Both the position numbers and the translations under genes were made by a program. Under the pieces are notes generated by a model. That model worked only from the letters and a program-made list of their open reading frames with translations. It searched no databases and was not told the origin of the DNA. A DNA stretch of 64,000 nt from an uncultured Paracoccaceae bacterium (GTDB lineage Bacteria; Pseudomonadota; Alphaproteobacteria; Rhodobacterales; Rhodobacteraceae): NCBI GenBank assembly GCA_947489445.1, contig CANLDN010000001.1:124001-188000 (forward strand), read 5' to 3'. This document shows positions 44,185-53,093 of the stretch, piece by piece. The first letter of the stretch is position 1; every line of letters begins with the position of its first letter.

Positions 44185-45003
44185 TCAGCTGGGAACCACT
44201 GTAGTCAAACCCTTGTCACGTCTGAACATCACGTCGCGATGCACCCAAAGCATAATCACCGCCAAACACAGGTTGAGGTAATTCTCCCAAGGCTGCGCCT
44301 CGGGCCAGAACGCTATGTTAAGTTGCCAATGTAGCAGGATCGGGAACAACAAGTTGCCGTTGGTCTTGTTGTAAGCAACCGCCATGACGATCCCAACAGA
44401 CGTTACCCCGATAACAAACGGCAACATCGACCAAGCCGTATGCGGCGCGCCGTCAAGAAAGAACGCCGGGATATGCCAGACCGCCCATAATAACCCGACG
44501 ATCAGACCGGCCAGCGCTGGCGTCATCACACGTTGCATCAGTGGCAAAAGAAGGCCGCGCCAGCCGAACTCCTCAACCGGTCCCAGAAAGAGCATGAATA
44601 TCGAGATACCTAAGACTTCCCCGAGGGGCTGTAAAATCAACAAATCACCAAATTCTGTTCCGTTGAGCATAGCACCGGTGATTTTGATCGCAGGCAGCGC
44701 TAACAGTACAAAAGCCCACCATTGCCACGGCACGCCGACGTCAAATAACCGTCCAAAGTACCGGCGCAACCCTGCAAACCCGGTGTGCTTGATAACCAGC
44801 CCAAAGGCTGCCAGCCCCGGCGCCCACACTGCTATCAGATAGACCGGGTTGGTCACCCCCATGGGTCCCAGAAATGCCGGGATGATTTGGGGCGCCTTGA
44901 TTAAGATCAGGATGATTGTCCAAGAGATCGCGAAAGTCAGCACGACAAAGGACCAAATGGACCGTGTGGCTATGTCGGAGCGTGTTGGACTGGTTTCATT
45001 CAT
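44185..45003 (-). CDS. CPBP (CAAX-like) intramembrane metalloprotease family protein
   Basis: A 272-residue protein with about seven or eight helices. GPVEEFGWRGLLLPLM contains the EExxxR motif; WAVWHIPAF and LLHWQLNI supply the histidines of the CPBP/Abi active site. The ATG at 45003 has no Shine-Dalgarno sequence upstream and is exactly 41.5 bp from the centre of an FNR-type box, consistent with a leaderless message. The frame continues upstream but only as antisense of the CaCA gene. Substrate unknown. Confidence 0.85.
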   Translation of the reverse strand: MNETSPTRSDIATRSIWSFVVLTFAISWTIILILIKAPQIIPAFLGPMGVTNPVYLIAVWAPGLAAFGLVIKHTGFAGLRRYFGRLFDVGVPWQWWAFVLLALPAIKITGAMLNGTEFGDLLILQPLGEVLGISIFMLFLGPVEEFGWRGLLLPLMQRVMTPALAGLIVGLLWAVWHIPAFFLDGAPHTAWSMLPFVIGVTSVGIVMAVAYNKTNGNLLFPILLHWQLNIAFWPEAQPWENYLNLCLAVIMLWVHRDVMFRRDKGLTTVVPS

Positions 45004-45037
45004 CAGCGGCAGTCTAGCGCAAATCAACCGCGGACAA

Positions 45038-45051
45038 TTGACTTTGATCAA
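45038..45051 (-). promoter_or_regulatory. FNR/FnrL-type box of the CPBP protease gene
   Basis: TTGACTTTGATCAA has one mismatch to TTGAT-N4-ATCAA. The centre is 41.5 bp from the A of the CPBP ATG, the standard class II distance to a transcription start. A possible -10 hexamer TAGACT lies at minus-strand 45016-45011. Confidence 0.75.
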
Positions 45052-45140
45052 TAGCCGCCGGTCGCACGGTTGGGCAGCCGACGTGCTGACCCAAGAGACC
45101 CCAGTCAAAGCGATGAGACGCACCGCCAAATCAGGCCGGT

Positions 45141-46178
45141 CTATCGCACATAATAGTAAGCCGCGAGGCTGGCCAAAAAAGCGACAATCACCAGCAAGGA
45201 ATCGAGACCAAGCATACCAATCCGGGGTTTGCGTCGTACAATCAAGCCAACCAAGTAAATCGCAGTGACCACAATGCCGAACGACAACGCAAGGCTGACC
45301 GTCTGCGAGGTTCCCTGCAAAATCGGTCCACCGCGATACAGGATATCGGCAGGAAAGACCAAGACCAGCATGATCAAGTTGCTGCCAAAGATGTTTGAAA
45401 TCGCCATCGTATAGGCGCCCATGCGCGCGGCCGTAATGCTTGTGGTAAGTTCGGGCAATGATGTGGCCCCCGCCAGCAGCGTGACCCCGATAAAACCGGT
45501 GCCAAGGCCGGATTGGTCTGCGATCCTTTCTGCGAACATGACCAGCAACAGACCAAACACCAATATCGCAAAACACGCGGCAACCGTCTGAATGATCAGG
45601 CCTTTGTTGGACGTCGTATCGTCACTTGGCACCGCTAGAAATGGGTGCTCTTCCGGGTCAGGCAAATCCACGGGGACCCAATCGCTTGATCCGTCATATC
45701 GGCGCAACAGCCAGATCGCACCCGCATACATCATGGCGATAAAAACACTCCCCGGCCCAATCTGAAAGAAGCTGACGGTTTCATCCATTGACGTGATGAC
45801 CAAGGTAATCGACAACAACAAAACCAGCAGTGTAGCTTCCAGCGCATGATTGGCTTTTCGCGGGTAATTGGTGATCGCGCCGCGCGCCCAGAAATCTGCC
45901 AGTGCCAGAATAGCCGTTTGTAACGCGATTCCCCCAAAAAGGTTATTCAGCACAAGGTTTTGCGCTTGGCTGACAGCAGCTGACAGCGTCGTTGCAACCT
46001 CTGGCAATGACGTGGCGAGCGATAGCAGCAGCAAACCCACAAGGGATTTCGCAAGCATGTAACGATCCGCCAATGTATCCGCCAAATAGGCCAACCGCGC
46101 GCCCGAGAACCAGACGACGCCCGCACAAAGTACGAAGATCAGCAGGCTGCTTGTCAGGGTCGTCGCAGGAAATTCCAT
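45141..46178 (-). CDS. CaCA-family cation (Na+/Ca2+-type) exchanger
   Basis: A 345-residue membrane protein with about ten helices. The two inverted alpha-repeats carry SLATSLPEVATTLSA and LLAGATSLPELTTSITAA, the acidic/Ser-Pro motifs of Na+/Ca2+ and related exchangers. A long acidic loop (about 155-190) joins the halves. The start ATG (46176-46178) has a weak AAGG site and is 41.5 bp from the centre of an FNR-type box shared with the divergent site-2 protease gene. Confidence 0.9.
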   Translation of the reverse strand: MEFPATTLTSSLLIFVLCAGVVWFSGARLAYLADTLADRYMLAKSLVGLLLLSLATSLPEVATTLSAAVSQAQNLVLNNLFGGIALQTAILALADFWARGAITNYPRKANHALEATLLVLLLSITLVITSMDETVSFFQIGPGSVFIAMMYAGAIWLLRRYDGSSDWVPVDLPDPEEHPFLAVPSDDTTSNKGLIIQTVAACFAILVFGLLLVMFAERIADQSGLGTGFIGVTLLAGATSLPELTTSITAARMGAYTMAISNIFGSNLIMLVLVFPADILYRGGPILQGTSQTVSLALSFGIVVTAIYLVGLIVRRKPRIGMLGLDSLLVIVAFLASLAAYYYVR

Positions 46179-46212
46179 GCGCCTTGCGTGCCTGATGAAA
46201 ACTGTGGGCGCT

Positions 46213-46226
46213 TTGATATTGCTCAA
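46213..46226. promoter_or_regulatory. Bidirectional FNR/FnrL-type box
   Basis: TTGATATTGCTCAA has one mismatch (C for A in the second half) to TTGAT-N4-ATCAA. It is 58.5 bp from the plus-strand site-2 protease ATG and 41.5 bp from the minus-strand CaCA ATG. For the first, a 17-nt leader containing GAGAGG is predicted. Confidence 0.65.
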
Positions 46227-46277
46227 TTTCGTTGGACTGACCCGGTGATAATTTGCAGTCAATCGAGAGGCTTCAAA

Positions 46278-47411
46278 ATGTTCTCCACTGCGATAAGGCT
46301 CTTTAATCTGGGCGGTTTTGAAATCAAACTGGACCCAAGTTGGTTTTTGATTGCTGGCCTGATCACCTGGACCCTGTCCAGCCAATATTTTCCAGCCACA
46401 ATCCCTGACCAGACGCCTGCCGCCTATCTGATTTTGGCGGTCATTGCGATGCTTGGGTTTTTCGCTTCGTTGTTACTGCACGAATTGGCCCACTCTGTCA
46501 TCGCACGCCAATTTGGTGTGAAGATTAAAGGGATTACCCTGTTTCTATTCGGCGGTGTCGCAGAGTTGGAGTCTGAACCAAAATCTGCCAGGGCAGAGCT
46601 TTGGATTGCCTTGGCCGGACCCGCGATGAGCCTGTGTCTCGGCCTGGGTTTCTGGCTTCTCAGTTATGGGGCGGCGTTGATGTTTGTCGGCCCGGCACTG
46701 ACAACGGTTTTTGTCTATCTCGCAACCATCAACATCATCATCGCGGTGTTCAACATGGTGCCCGCGTTCCCTTTGGATGGCGGTCGCGTGCTGCGCGCCT
46801 ATCTGTGGCATCGTCACGGTGATGTTTTGCGGGCAACCAAGACTGCCGCCCAATCGGGCACGGCATTTGGCTATGGTCTAACTTTTGTGGGTGTACTCGC
46901 GCTTTTTGGTGGCAACGTGGCATCGGGGCTATGGTATATCTTGATCGGCTTTTTCGTGCTGGCCGCTGCGCGTTCGGCATATGAAAACCAACTGATGCAA
47001 AGCAAATTTGATGGACGCACCGTTGCCGATCTGATGATCCGCCATCCCGTTGTTGCCTCACCAGAGCTGACGCTATCTGAATTCGTCAATCAGGTCATGC
47101 TCAAACACCGGGTCAGCTTTGTGCCGGTCATGGCCGAGGGCGTTTTGATCGGGCAGATCGATAAGGATGTGCTTGCCGCAATTGATCGCGACAACTGGAC
47201 CAGCACGCGGGTGGGCGACGTCTTTGCCGGGCTTGATGTGGCGGCAACAATCCCGCCCGATATGCTGATTTCGGATTTACTGGCACTGATTGCCAAGACC
47301 GGGAGACGCAAGTTCCTTGTGGTCAAGGATCACGACCTGATGGGAGTGGTCACATTGGCGAACCTAATCGGGCATCTGCATTCCCGGGAAAATGATCGGA
47401 CGATTTGGTAG
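46278..47411 (+). CDS. Site-2 protease (M50) with C-terminal CBS domains
   Basis: A 377-residue intramembrane metalloprotease. His68-Glu69-Leu-Ala-His72 in LLLHELAHSVIARQFG is the HExxH zinc motif. NMVPAFPLDGGRVLRAY supplies the third ligand Asp. About six helices precede two CBS repeats (about 240-377: VADLMIRHPVVAS and RVGDVFAGLDVAATIPPD). CBS domains suggest control by adenosine nucleotides. ATG 46278 has GAGAGG upstream. The same architecture occurs in Mycobacterium tuberculosis Rv2625c (DosR regulon) and other S2P-CBS proteins. Confidence 0.92.
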   Translation: MFSTAIRLFNLGGFEIKLDPSWFLIAGLITWTLSSQYFPATIPDQTPAAYLILAVIAMLGFFASLLLHELAHSVIARQFGVKIKGITLFLFGGVAELESEPKSARAELWIALAGPAMSLCLGLGFWLLSYGAALMFVGPALTTVFVYLATINIIIAVFNMVPAFPLDGGRVLRAYLWHRHGDVLRATKTAAQSGTAFGYGLTFVGVLALFGGNVASGLWYILIGFFVLAAARSAYENQLMQSKFDGRTVADLMIRHPVVASPELTLSEFVNQVMLKHRVSFVPVMAEGVLIGQIDKDVLAAIDRDNWTSTRVGDVFAGLDVAATIPPDMLISDLLALIAKTGRRKFLVVKDHDLMGVVTLANLIGHLHSRENDRTIW

Positions 47412-47414
47412 CCA

Positions 47415-48584
47415 TCAACCGGCCGCATCATCCAGGCGTGTCCGCTTTATCGCAACCAATGTAGCAATAGGCCCAAGCACTTCGAACACAACCGTTGTGC
47501 CAACTGTCAGGGCGATGATTTCGGCACCCCATTCAGGAAATCGCTGCGCTGCAATCAAGGCCATGCCGATGGCAACACCCGCCTGTGGCAACAGCGCCGC
47601 ACCATACCAGCGCGCTTCACTTTTCGGAACGTCAGCAATGCGCGCACCCAACCAGCCGCCTGCGACCCGCGCAACAGAGCGCAAGACAACAAATGCTAAC
47701 CCTACGCCACCCAGAGTCGTCGCGACGACGATATCCAAAGACCCGCCAGCCAGAATGAAGAACAGCACCACAAAGGGCCATTGAATATGGGCAATTTCAT
47801 TGAATGCCTTGGTGTGATGCGCCGCCAAATTGACGATGATCGCACCCACCACAATACCGGTGATCAGAAATGAAACCTCCAACCACAGCGACAGACCAGC
47901 AGACAGAAAAACAAGGCTCAGTGCCTCAATCTGCAACGGCTCGCCGTCACGCAATCGCCCGGTCAACATAGCAGCAGGGCCGCCGATGAGCAGGCCAAGT
48001 GCCATGGCTCCGCCAATCTCCCAAGCGGCATGCAACAGGCCCGAAAGATGAATTTGTCCTTCCAACTGGGCAACAATAACAAGCACCAGACTGAACCCCA
48101 AGAGCCCCCACACGTCGTCAATGGCAACGATGCCGCGCAAGGTTTGGGTGAAACCGTTCTCCACACCGGATTGAGCGATCACATCGGTGGTTGCCGCTGG
48201 GGCCGTGGCGGTCGCAATGGCAGCCAGCAACAGCGCCAGCCCTAAAGGCAATCCTAATGCAGCCAACCCAGCCGTAACGATGATAAGCGTCGCCAGTACA
48301 ATCGCGAGCGAGATAAACATGATCGCGCGGCCATGCTGGCGCAATGTGTCGCGATGCATCGCACCCCCTAGAAGGAATGCCACCATTGTCAGCGCGACCA
48401 CTGACAACATGTCGTACCATGCCTGCAGATCGGCAGGGATCAGGTTAAACCCCGCTCCTCCCGCCGCAAGCCCGATAAGCAAAAACAGGGTCACCCGAGG
48501 AAACCCTGTTTTGCGTGAAAGCAGATCAGCGACCAAGCCGCTCAAAAATAGGGCGCCCAGTGCGATCAGGGATGCAGGATGCAA
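47415..48584 (-). CDS. CPA2-type cation/proton antiporter
   Basis: A 389-residue membrane protein with about twelve helices. IATATAPAATTDVIAQSG is the conserved CPA2 ion-binding segment, and VALTMVAFLLGG and GVENGFTQTLRGIVAIDDVWG are typical. The start is uncertain: TTG 48584 (MHPASLIALGALF) is just after the stop of a lipoprotein gene; TTG 48614 would overlap it. No NAD-binding RCK domain is attached, unlike KefB/C. Its 3' end is 3 bp from the convergent site-2 protease gene. Na+/H+ or K+/H+ exchange is likely. Confidence 0.85.
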   Translation of the reverse strand: MHPASLIALGALFLSGLVADLLSRKTGFPRVTLFLLIGLAAGGAGFNLIPADLQAWYDMLSVVALTMVAFLLGGAMHRDTLRQHGRAIMFISLAIVLATLIIVTAGLAALGLPLGLALLLAAIATATAPAATTDVIAQSGVENGFTQTLRGIVAIDDVWGLLGFSLVLVIVAQLEGQIHLSGLLHAAWEIGGAMALGLLIGGPAAMLTGRLRDGEPLQIEALSLVFLSAGLSLWLEVSFLITGIVVGAIIVNLAAHHTKAFNEIAHIQWPFVVLFFILAGGSLDIVVATTLGGVGLAFVVLRSVARVAGGWLGARIADVPKSEARWYGAALLPQAGVAIGMALIAAQRFPEWGAEIIALTVGTTVVFEVLGPIATLVAIKRTRLDDAAG

Positions 48585-48589
48585 CGTGC

Positions 48590-48736
48590 CTAACCCGTCA
48601 CAGGTGCCACGCAATCGGCTGCATCAAGGGTCAGAACCGGATCATTTGGCCCGCATTCTTCGCCAGATAAAGGATAGCGTCCTTCGGCGGCGCAGCTGGC
48701 CAAGAACACGATGGCAAACAAGGGAATGAATTTCAT
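48590..48736 (-). CDS. Small lipoprotein, function unknown
   Basis: A 48-residue protein with a short signal peptide and lipobox (KFIPLFAIVFLASCAAEG) ending in the modified Cys15. The mature part has two more cysteines (EECGPND and DAADCVAP) that could form a disulfide. The ATG at 48734-48736 has an AGAGG ribosome-binding site. It is the first gene before the CPA2 antiporter on the minus strand, with FNR-type boxes upstream (68.5 bp from the nearer centre). Confidence 0.7.
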   Translation of the reverse strand: MKFIPLFAIVFLASCAAEGRYPLSGEECGPNDPVLTLDAADCVAPVTG

Positions 48737-48797
48737 AATGGACCTCTTATAGGGTTGGTTGATACGCTCTAGGCTATGCGCAAGCCGGATCCGCTGA

Positions 48798-48811
48798 TTG
48801 ATGTTTATCAA
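48798..48811 (-). promoter_or_regulatory. FNR/FnrL-type box, proximal to the lipoprotein-antiporter operon
   Basis: TTGATGTTTATCAA is a perfect match to TTGAT-N4-ATCAA. The centre is 68.5 bp from the minus-strand lipoprotein ATG, predicting a 27-nt leader. A second box lies 25 bp away centre to centre. Confidence 0.8.
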
Positions 48812-48822
48812 AGCCATTCAAA

Positions 48823-48836
48823 TTGACCTTGATCAA
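48823..48836 (+). promoter_or_regulatory. FNR/FnrL-type box, proximal to the Mla-type operon
   Basis: TTGACCTTGATCAA has one mismatch. The centre is exactly 41.5 bp from the A of the MlaE-like ATG at 48871, which would make that message leaderless; a possible -10 TAAGAC is at 48859-48864. Confidence 0.75.
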
Positions 48837-48870
48837 GCCGCGCCCCGGAAAATGAGCGTAAGACATTGAT

Positions 48871-49998
48871 ATGAATACCAGCGCACAGCGTTCACACCGC
48901 CAAATGACCCGCCCGCAAATCGCCCTCTCAGAGGGTATTTTTGTACTGGAAGGGGATTTGCTGATCGGCACTGTTGAGGGCCTCGATCTGCGTCATGGTC
49001 TGGCCGAGGCTATCGACCTTAGCGGCGTGCGGCAATTTGATACTGCAGGGGCCTGGGCAATCGTGACGCTGGAACGTCGCTTGCAAAGCGCGGGATTAAA
49101 TCCGCAGATCACGGGCGCCAGCGCGCTGCAAACCGATCTGATCGCCACCCTACGACAGAACATGCTTCTTACCGAAGCGCCATCAACCAACGGGCCAACC
49201 ATCGCAGATCGGTTGGAGCAATTGGGCCGCAAGGCAGTCTCTTCGCTTCAACAGACGCTCGCGATTATTGGATTTCTGGGACAGGTGGTAGCGACAATAT
49301 TCGGCCTGGTGCTGCGCCCTTCCCGGATCAGATGGACAGCCATTGTGCATCATATGCAACAGGTCGGTTTGAACGCGGTGCCGATCGTGTCTTTGATGGC
49401 ATTCCTGATTGGCGTGGTGCTGGCATTTCAGGGCGCAGCACAGCTGCGCCAGTTCGGGGCCGAGGTCTTTGTCGTCGATCTCATCGCGATCTCGGTTTTG
49501 CGTGAATTGGGCATATTGCTAACAGCGATTATTGTGGCAGGCCGCTCTGGGTCGGCGTTTACCGCAGCGATTGGATCAATGAAAATGCGTGAAGAAATCG
49601 ACGCCATGCGCACGCTGGGGCTTGACCCGGTTGAGGTGCTTGTCGCCCCACGTGTGATCGCCTTGATCCTGATGCTGCCAGTTTTGGGAATCATTGCGAA
49701 TTTCTCTGGGCTTGTGGGTGGGGCGATCATGTCATGGATCGAGCTTGGCGTATCGCCGGGCGTTTTTCAGGCGCGGTTGGCCAGCAACACCGGTGTCTGG
49801 CACCTTGGTGTCGGGCTGATCAAAGCGCCTTTCTTTGCCCTGATTATTGGTATCGTCGGCTGTTTCGAAGGGATGCAGGTCAAGGGCAACGCGGAATCGT
49901 TGGGGCATCTGACATCAACATCTGTGGTGCTATCGATCTTCCTCGTTATAGCCGCCGACGCGCTATTTTCCATCTTCTTTGCGATTCTGGAGGTGTGA
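48871..49998 (+). CDS. mlaE: MlaE-type permease with N-terminal STAS domain
   Basis: A 375-residue ABC permease of the Mla/Ttg2 lipid-transport family. Residues 1-110 form a STAS-like domain (LIGTVEGLDLRHGLAEAIDLSGVRQFDTAGAWAIV), as in some MlaE/YrbE proteins that fuse the MlaB partner. The MlaE core follows, with helices and VVLAFQGAAQLRQFGAEVFVVDLIAISVLRELG and GRSGSAFTAAIGSMKMREEIDAMRTLGLDP. No Shine-Dalgarno sequence is clear. The MlaF-like ATPase overlaps its stop. Confidence 0.93.
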   Translation: MNTSAQRSHRQMTRPQIALSEGIFVLEGDLLIGTVEGLDLRHGLAEAIDLSGVRQFDTAGAWAIVTLERRLQSAGLNPQITGASALQTDLIATLRQNMLLTEAPSTNGPTIADRLEQLGRKAVSSLQQTLAIIGFLGQVVATIFGLVLRPSRIRWTAIVHHMQQVGLNAVPIVSLMAFLIGVVLAFQGAAQLRQFGAEVFVVDLIAISVLRELGILLTAIIVAGRSGSAFTAAIGSMKMREEIDAMRTLGLDPVEVLVAPRVIALILMLPVLGIIANFSGLVGGAIMSWIELGVSPGVFQARLASNTGVWHLGVGLIKAPFFALIIGIVGCFEGMQVKGNAESLGHLTSTSVVLSIFLVIAADALFSIFFAILEV

Positions 49999-50774
49999 TG
50001 GCAGCGGAGCCGATCATCAGCGTGCGTGGCCTGATCACCCGTTTTGGCAAACATACTGTGCATGAAGGGCTGGACCTTGATGTACAGCAGGGCGAAATCA
50101 TCGGGATCGTCGGCGGCTCTGGCGCAGGTAAGTCGGTGCTGTTACGCGCCGTTGTCGGCCTACTGAAACCGGCAGACGGACAAATCACCGTCTTTGGCGA
50201 AAACGTGCGCGATACAAGCGCAGATGACTACCGTCGTCTGCGCAAACGCTGGGGGGTTATGTTTCAGGATGGCGCGCTGTTTTCTTCACTCAACGTGCAA
50301 CAGAATGTTGAGGCCCCCATGCGCGAACAGCTGGACCTTTCGCCTGAAACCCGCGCGGCACTTGCGGCCATCAAAGTACGGATGGTCGGTCTGCCGGACG
50401 ACGCGCTGAAAAAGATGCCGTCAGAATTATCGGGTGGCATGCGCAAGCGCGCAGGCTTTGCACGGGCGATCGCGCTTGACCCAGAGATTGTGTTTCTGGA
50501 CGAACCCACAGCTGGACTAGACCCTATCGGCGCGGCCGCTTTCGACGCACTGATCGCCCAACTCCGCCGGGCGTTGGGCTTGACGGTCTTTCTGGTGACC
50601 CATGATCTTGATAGTCTGCATGCGATCTGCGACCGGATCGCAGTGCTGGCTGGAGGCCGCGTGCTGGCCACCGGCACCATGACAGAAATGCAGGATATCG
50701 ATCACCCTTGGGTGCAGGCCTATTTCAAGGGGCCCCGCGCCCGCGCCGCCCTTGCACAAAAGGAAGCCATCTGA
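49998..50774 (+). CDS. mlaF: MlaF-type ABC ATPase
   Basis: A 258-residue nucleotide-binding subunit: GGSGAGKSVLLRA, LSGGMRKRAGFARAI (the Mla-type Arg-Lys-Arg signature), VFLDEPTAGLDPIG, VTHDLDSLHAI. The ATG at 49998 shares a base with the permease stop. It should power retrograde or anterograde phospholipid movement across the periplasm with the MlaE-, MlaD- and lipoprotein-like partners in the operon. Confidence 0.93.
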   Translation: MAAEPIISVRGLITRFGKHTVHEGLDLDVQQGEIIGIVGGSGAGKSVLLRAVVGLLKPADGQITVFGENVRDTSADDYRRLRKRWGVMFQDGALFSSLNVQQNVEAPMREQLDLSPETRAALAAIKVRMVGLPDDALKKMPSELSGGMRKRAGFARAIALDPEIVFLDEPTAGLDPIGAAAFDALIAQLRRALGLTVFLVTHDLDSLHAICDRIAVLAGGRVLATGTMTEMQDIDHPWVQAYFKGPRARAALAQKEAI

Positions 50775-51973
50775 TGGAAACCCGCGCGCATTTTATCATT
50801 ATCGGGCTCTTTACCATCCTTGGTATCCTTGGTGGGCTTGGCTTCTTTCTTTGGCTCGCCAGCGTCCAGATTGACCGGCAATATGCGCAATATGGTGTGT
50901 TATTTGACAATGTATCCGGCCTTGATCGATCTGCGGATGTCTTGTTCAACGGCGTTGCCGTCGGCAGCGTCACCGGCATCCGTATTTGGGAAAACGACCC
51001 AAGCCAGGCCTTCGTGGCGATCGAAATCGACGCAACCACCCCAGTGGCCGTCGACACCGTGGCGCGGCTGGAATCGCAGGGCGTGACTGGTGTGGCCTAT
51101 ATCGCACTTTCTGGCGGGGCCCCAGGGGCTGCGCTTTTGACACGACAACCGGATGGGCCACCGATCATCCCATCCCGCCAGTCGTCATTTCAATCCTTGG
51201 TAAATAGCGCGCCCGATCTGATCGAAGATGCGTCAAATATCATTCGGCAACTAGAGCAACTGACCGGCCCGGAAAATCAAGACCATGTGCGCAGTATTCT
51301 CGAAAACCTCGATAACGCGACTGAGGGTCTGGAACAGGCACTGACGGACTTCTCCGACATCTCGAACACCCTCAGCACCGCAACAGAACAGGTGACCGGT
51401 TTCGTCGCAGGTTTCGAAGGTGTGGGCGAGGCCGCCAAATCCACTTTGACCGCCGCAGATACGTCCTTTGCCACCATCACGGAGACTTTTGAAAACGCAA
51501 ATACCGCGATTGAGAACCTGGGCCCTGCCATCGATCAGGCAAATGATGCAATCGCGACCATCAACACAGTGATCGCAGAGGACTTTGCGCCGTTGGCGTC
51601 AGATATCCGTACAACCTTGACCAATGCTGATAACACCCTTGCCAGTGCAGATCAGGCTTTTGTGCGGGCAGACGATATCATGGCAGCGGACCTTGGCCCC
51701 GCGATAACAGATGCCCGCTCCGCGCTGAACGATTTAGCAGAGGCTGTCACATCCGTCACAACGGATGTTCCTGCAATCATGACCGATCTTCGGGCAGGCG
51801 TGGCCGAGGCGCGACAAGCTATTGCTGCGGCCGCCCCCGGCATGCGCGATTTTGGCCAGTTGGGCGGTGAGGCGCGTGCCGTCGTGCGCGCACTCAACGA
51901 TCTAATCCGACGGATCAGTCAGGACCCATCGGGATTCCTGCTGGATAACCGCGTCCCCGAATACCGGAGGTAA
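50774..51973 (+). CDS. mlaD: MlaD/MCE-domain lipid-binding protein
   Basis: A 399-residue protein with one N-terminal helix (FIIIGLFTILGILGGLGFFLWLA), an MCE domain (about 40-118: YAQYGVLFDNVSGLDRSADVLFNGVAVGSVTGIRI), then a long Ala/Thr/Asp-rich helical region (about 160-375) with heptad-like repeats such as ATEQVTGFVAGFEGVGEAAKS. Larger than E. coli MlaD (183) and more like PqiB/YebT-family or MCE proteins that form a tunnel. ATG 50774 overlaps the MlaF-like stop. Confidence 0.9.
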   Translation: METRAHFIIIGLFTILGILGGLGFFLWLASVQIDRQYAQYGVLFDNVSGLDRSADVLFNGVAVGSVTGIRIWENDPSQAFVAIEIDATTPVAVDTVARLESQGVTGVAYIALSGGAPGAALLTRQPDGPPIIPSRQSSFQSLVNSAPDLIEDASNIIRQLEQLTGPENQDHVRSILENLDNATEGLEQALTDFSDISNTLSTATEQVTGFVAGFEGVGEAAKSTLTAADTSFATITETFENANTAIENLGPAIDQANDAIATINTVIAEDFAPLASDIRTTLTNADNTLASADQAFVRADDIMAADLGPAITDARSALNDLAEAVTSVTTDVPAIMTDLRAGVAEARQAIAAAAPGMRDFGQLGGEARAVVRALNDLIRRISQDPSGFLLDNRVPEYRR

Positions 51974-51975
51974 TT

Positions 51976-52587
51976 ATGATGACCTTTTCCCGCCGCTGTT
52001 TCACGCTTGGGCTGGTCGCCTTGCCGGGATGTACTGCGCTTGACTTGCTTAGTCCATCAGGCGCGCCGCGTGATATCTACGAGTTGCAGCCCATCAACCT
52101 CGCTGCGCAAGGGCGGCGATCATCTCGCAGCTTGCTTGTGCTGATGCCTACTGCACCCGCCGCTCTCACGACAGATCGCATATTGATCAAGAAAGATGCG
52201 CTATCCGTGACCTACCTGCCCGATGCGAATTGGTCAGATACGGTGCCGCAAATGCTGCAATCGGTGCTGATCCGATCATTGGCTTCAAGCGGACGAATTG
52301 GGTTTGTTGGTGCACAAGGGGCCGGCCCAGTGCCAGATACGGTGCTGCTGACACGGATCGATGCCTTTGAAGTGTCCGCCCAAGCAGATGGTCGTTTTGC
52401 GACGCGCATTTCGTGCGAACTGACCGTGCTCCGTGATCGCGATCAAAGAGTGCTGGGCACCCGTCGGTTTGTCCAAGATCTTACCATCGTAGACGATCGC
52501 GCACGCACCATCGCAGGCGCCTTCCAGCAACTGCTGGACAACCTGCTGCCAGAGGCAATGACATGGGTATTGTCACGCGTGGTCTAA
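51976..52587 (+). CDS. ABC-type transport auxiliary lipoprotein (PqiC-like)
   Basis: A 203-residue lipoprotein: Met-Met-x-Phe-Ser-Arg-Arg opening, lipobox LPGC with Cys19, then a globular domain DIYELQPINL, LLVLMPTAPAALTTDRILIKKDA and SYLPDANWSDTVPQMLQSVLI-like strands as in the ABC auxiliary (PqiC/DUF330-type) family. The double Arg in the signal peptide (SRRCFTLGL) could allow Tat export but lacks a full consensus. Fourth gene of the Mla-type operon, probably the outer-membrane partner. Confidence 0.85.
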   Translation: MMTFSRRCFTLGLVALPGCTALDLLSPSGAPRDIYELQPINLAAQGRRSSRSLLVLMPTAPAALTTDRILIKKDALSVTYLPDANWSDTVPQMLQSVLIRSLASSGRIGFVGAQGAGPVPDTVLLTRIDAFEVSAQADGRFATRISCELTVLRDRDQRVLGTRRFVQDLTIVDDRARTIAGAFQQLLDNLLPEAMTWVLSRVV

Positions 52588-52606
52588 GCAGTTGCGCCCG
52601 CACCAC

Positions 52607-53035
52607 CTAAGGCGCAGGCCACAAATCCCGTAATTCTTGCGGCAGGCAGGCACGTACATCCTCGACCTCTCCGCGCGAAATCCGCGCGTTGATTACGTTG
52701 AACACTGCCTTGACGTCAGTGGCACCTTGATAGCCGATGACGTCACCTACATTTTCATCAACCCCAGCAACAAAGTCTGCGGCATGACGTTCATGCACGG
52801 GCGTGAGTTTTGGCTGCCAGCCTTCAAAGAACATACCCCGCAAAATTAGTGGCAATTGCGCTGAAAACTGGGACATCTCATTGACGGGAAGGTGATCGCG
52901 GATTTTGGTCAGCACAGTACGAAGCAAGCGCAAAACCTCGCGTTCATTGGTCCAGCCGGTGCGGCCCGCCAGATCGTTTACCCATTCATGGGCTTCGTGG
53001 TTGGTGCGTTCAAAAACATGGATCATACGTGTCAT
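52607..53035 (-). CDS. DUF2267 protein
   Basis: A 142-residue helical soluble protein. The opening HEWVNDLAGRTGWTNEREVLRLLRTVLTKIRDHLPVNEMSQFSAQLPLILRGMFFEGW is the DUF2267 signature. Function unknown; members frequently occur near hypoxia or stress genes. The FNR-type box centre is 65.5 bp from its ATG, and the ribosome-binding site AGGAGC lies 5 bases upstream. Its divergent partner is an unknown 119-residue protein. Confidence 0.85.
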   Translation of the reverse strand: MTRMIHVFERTNHEAHEWVNDLAGRTGWTNEREVLRLLRTVLTKIRDHLPVNEMSQFSAQLPLILRGMFFEGWQPKLTPVHERHAADFVAGVDENVGDVIGYQGATDVKAVFNVINARISRGEVEDVRACLPQELRDLWPAP

Positions 53036-53093
53036 TACCAGCTCCTTTCAAGGATGGGATGGGCAATCGGTACCGGAAAACCCGCCCATCGAA

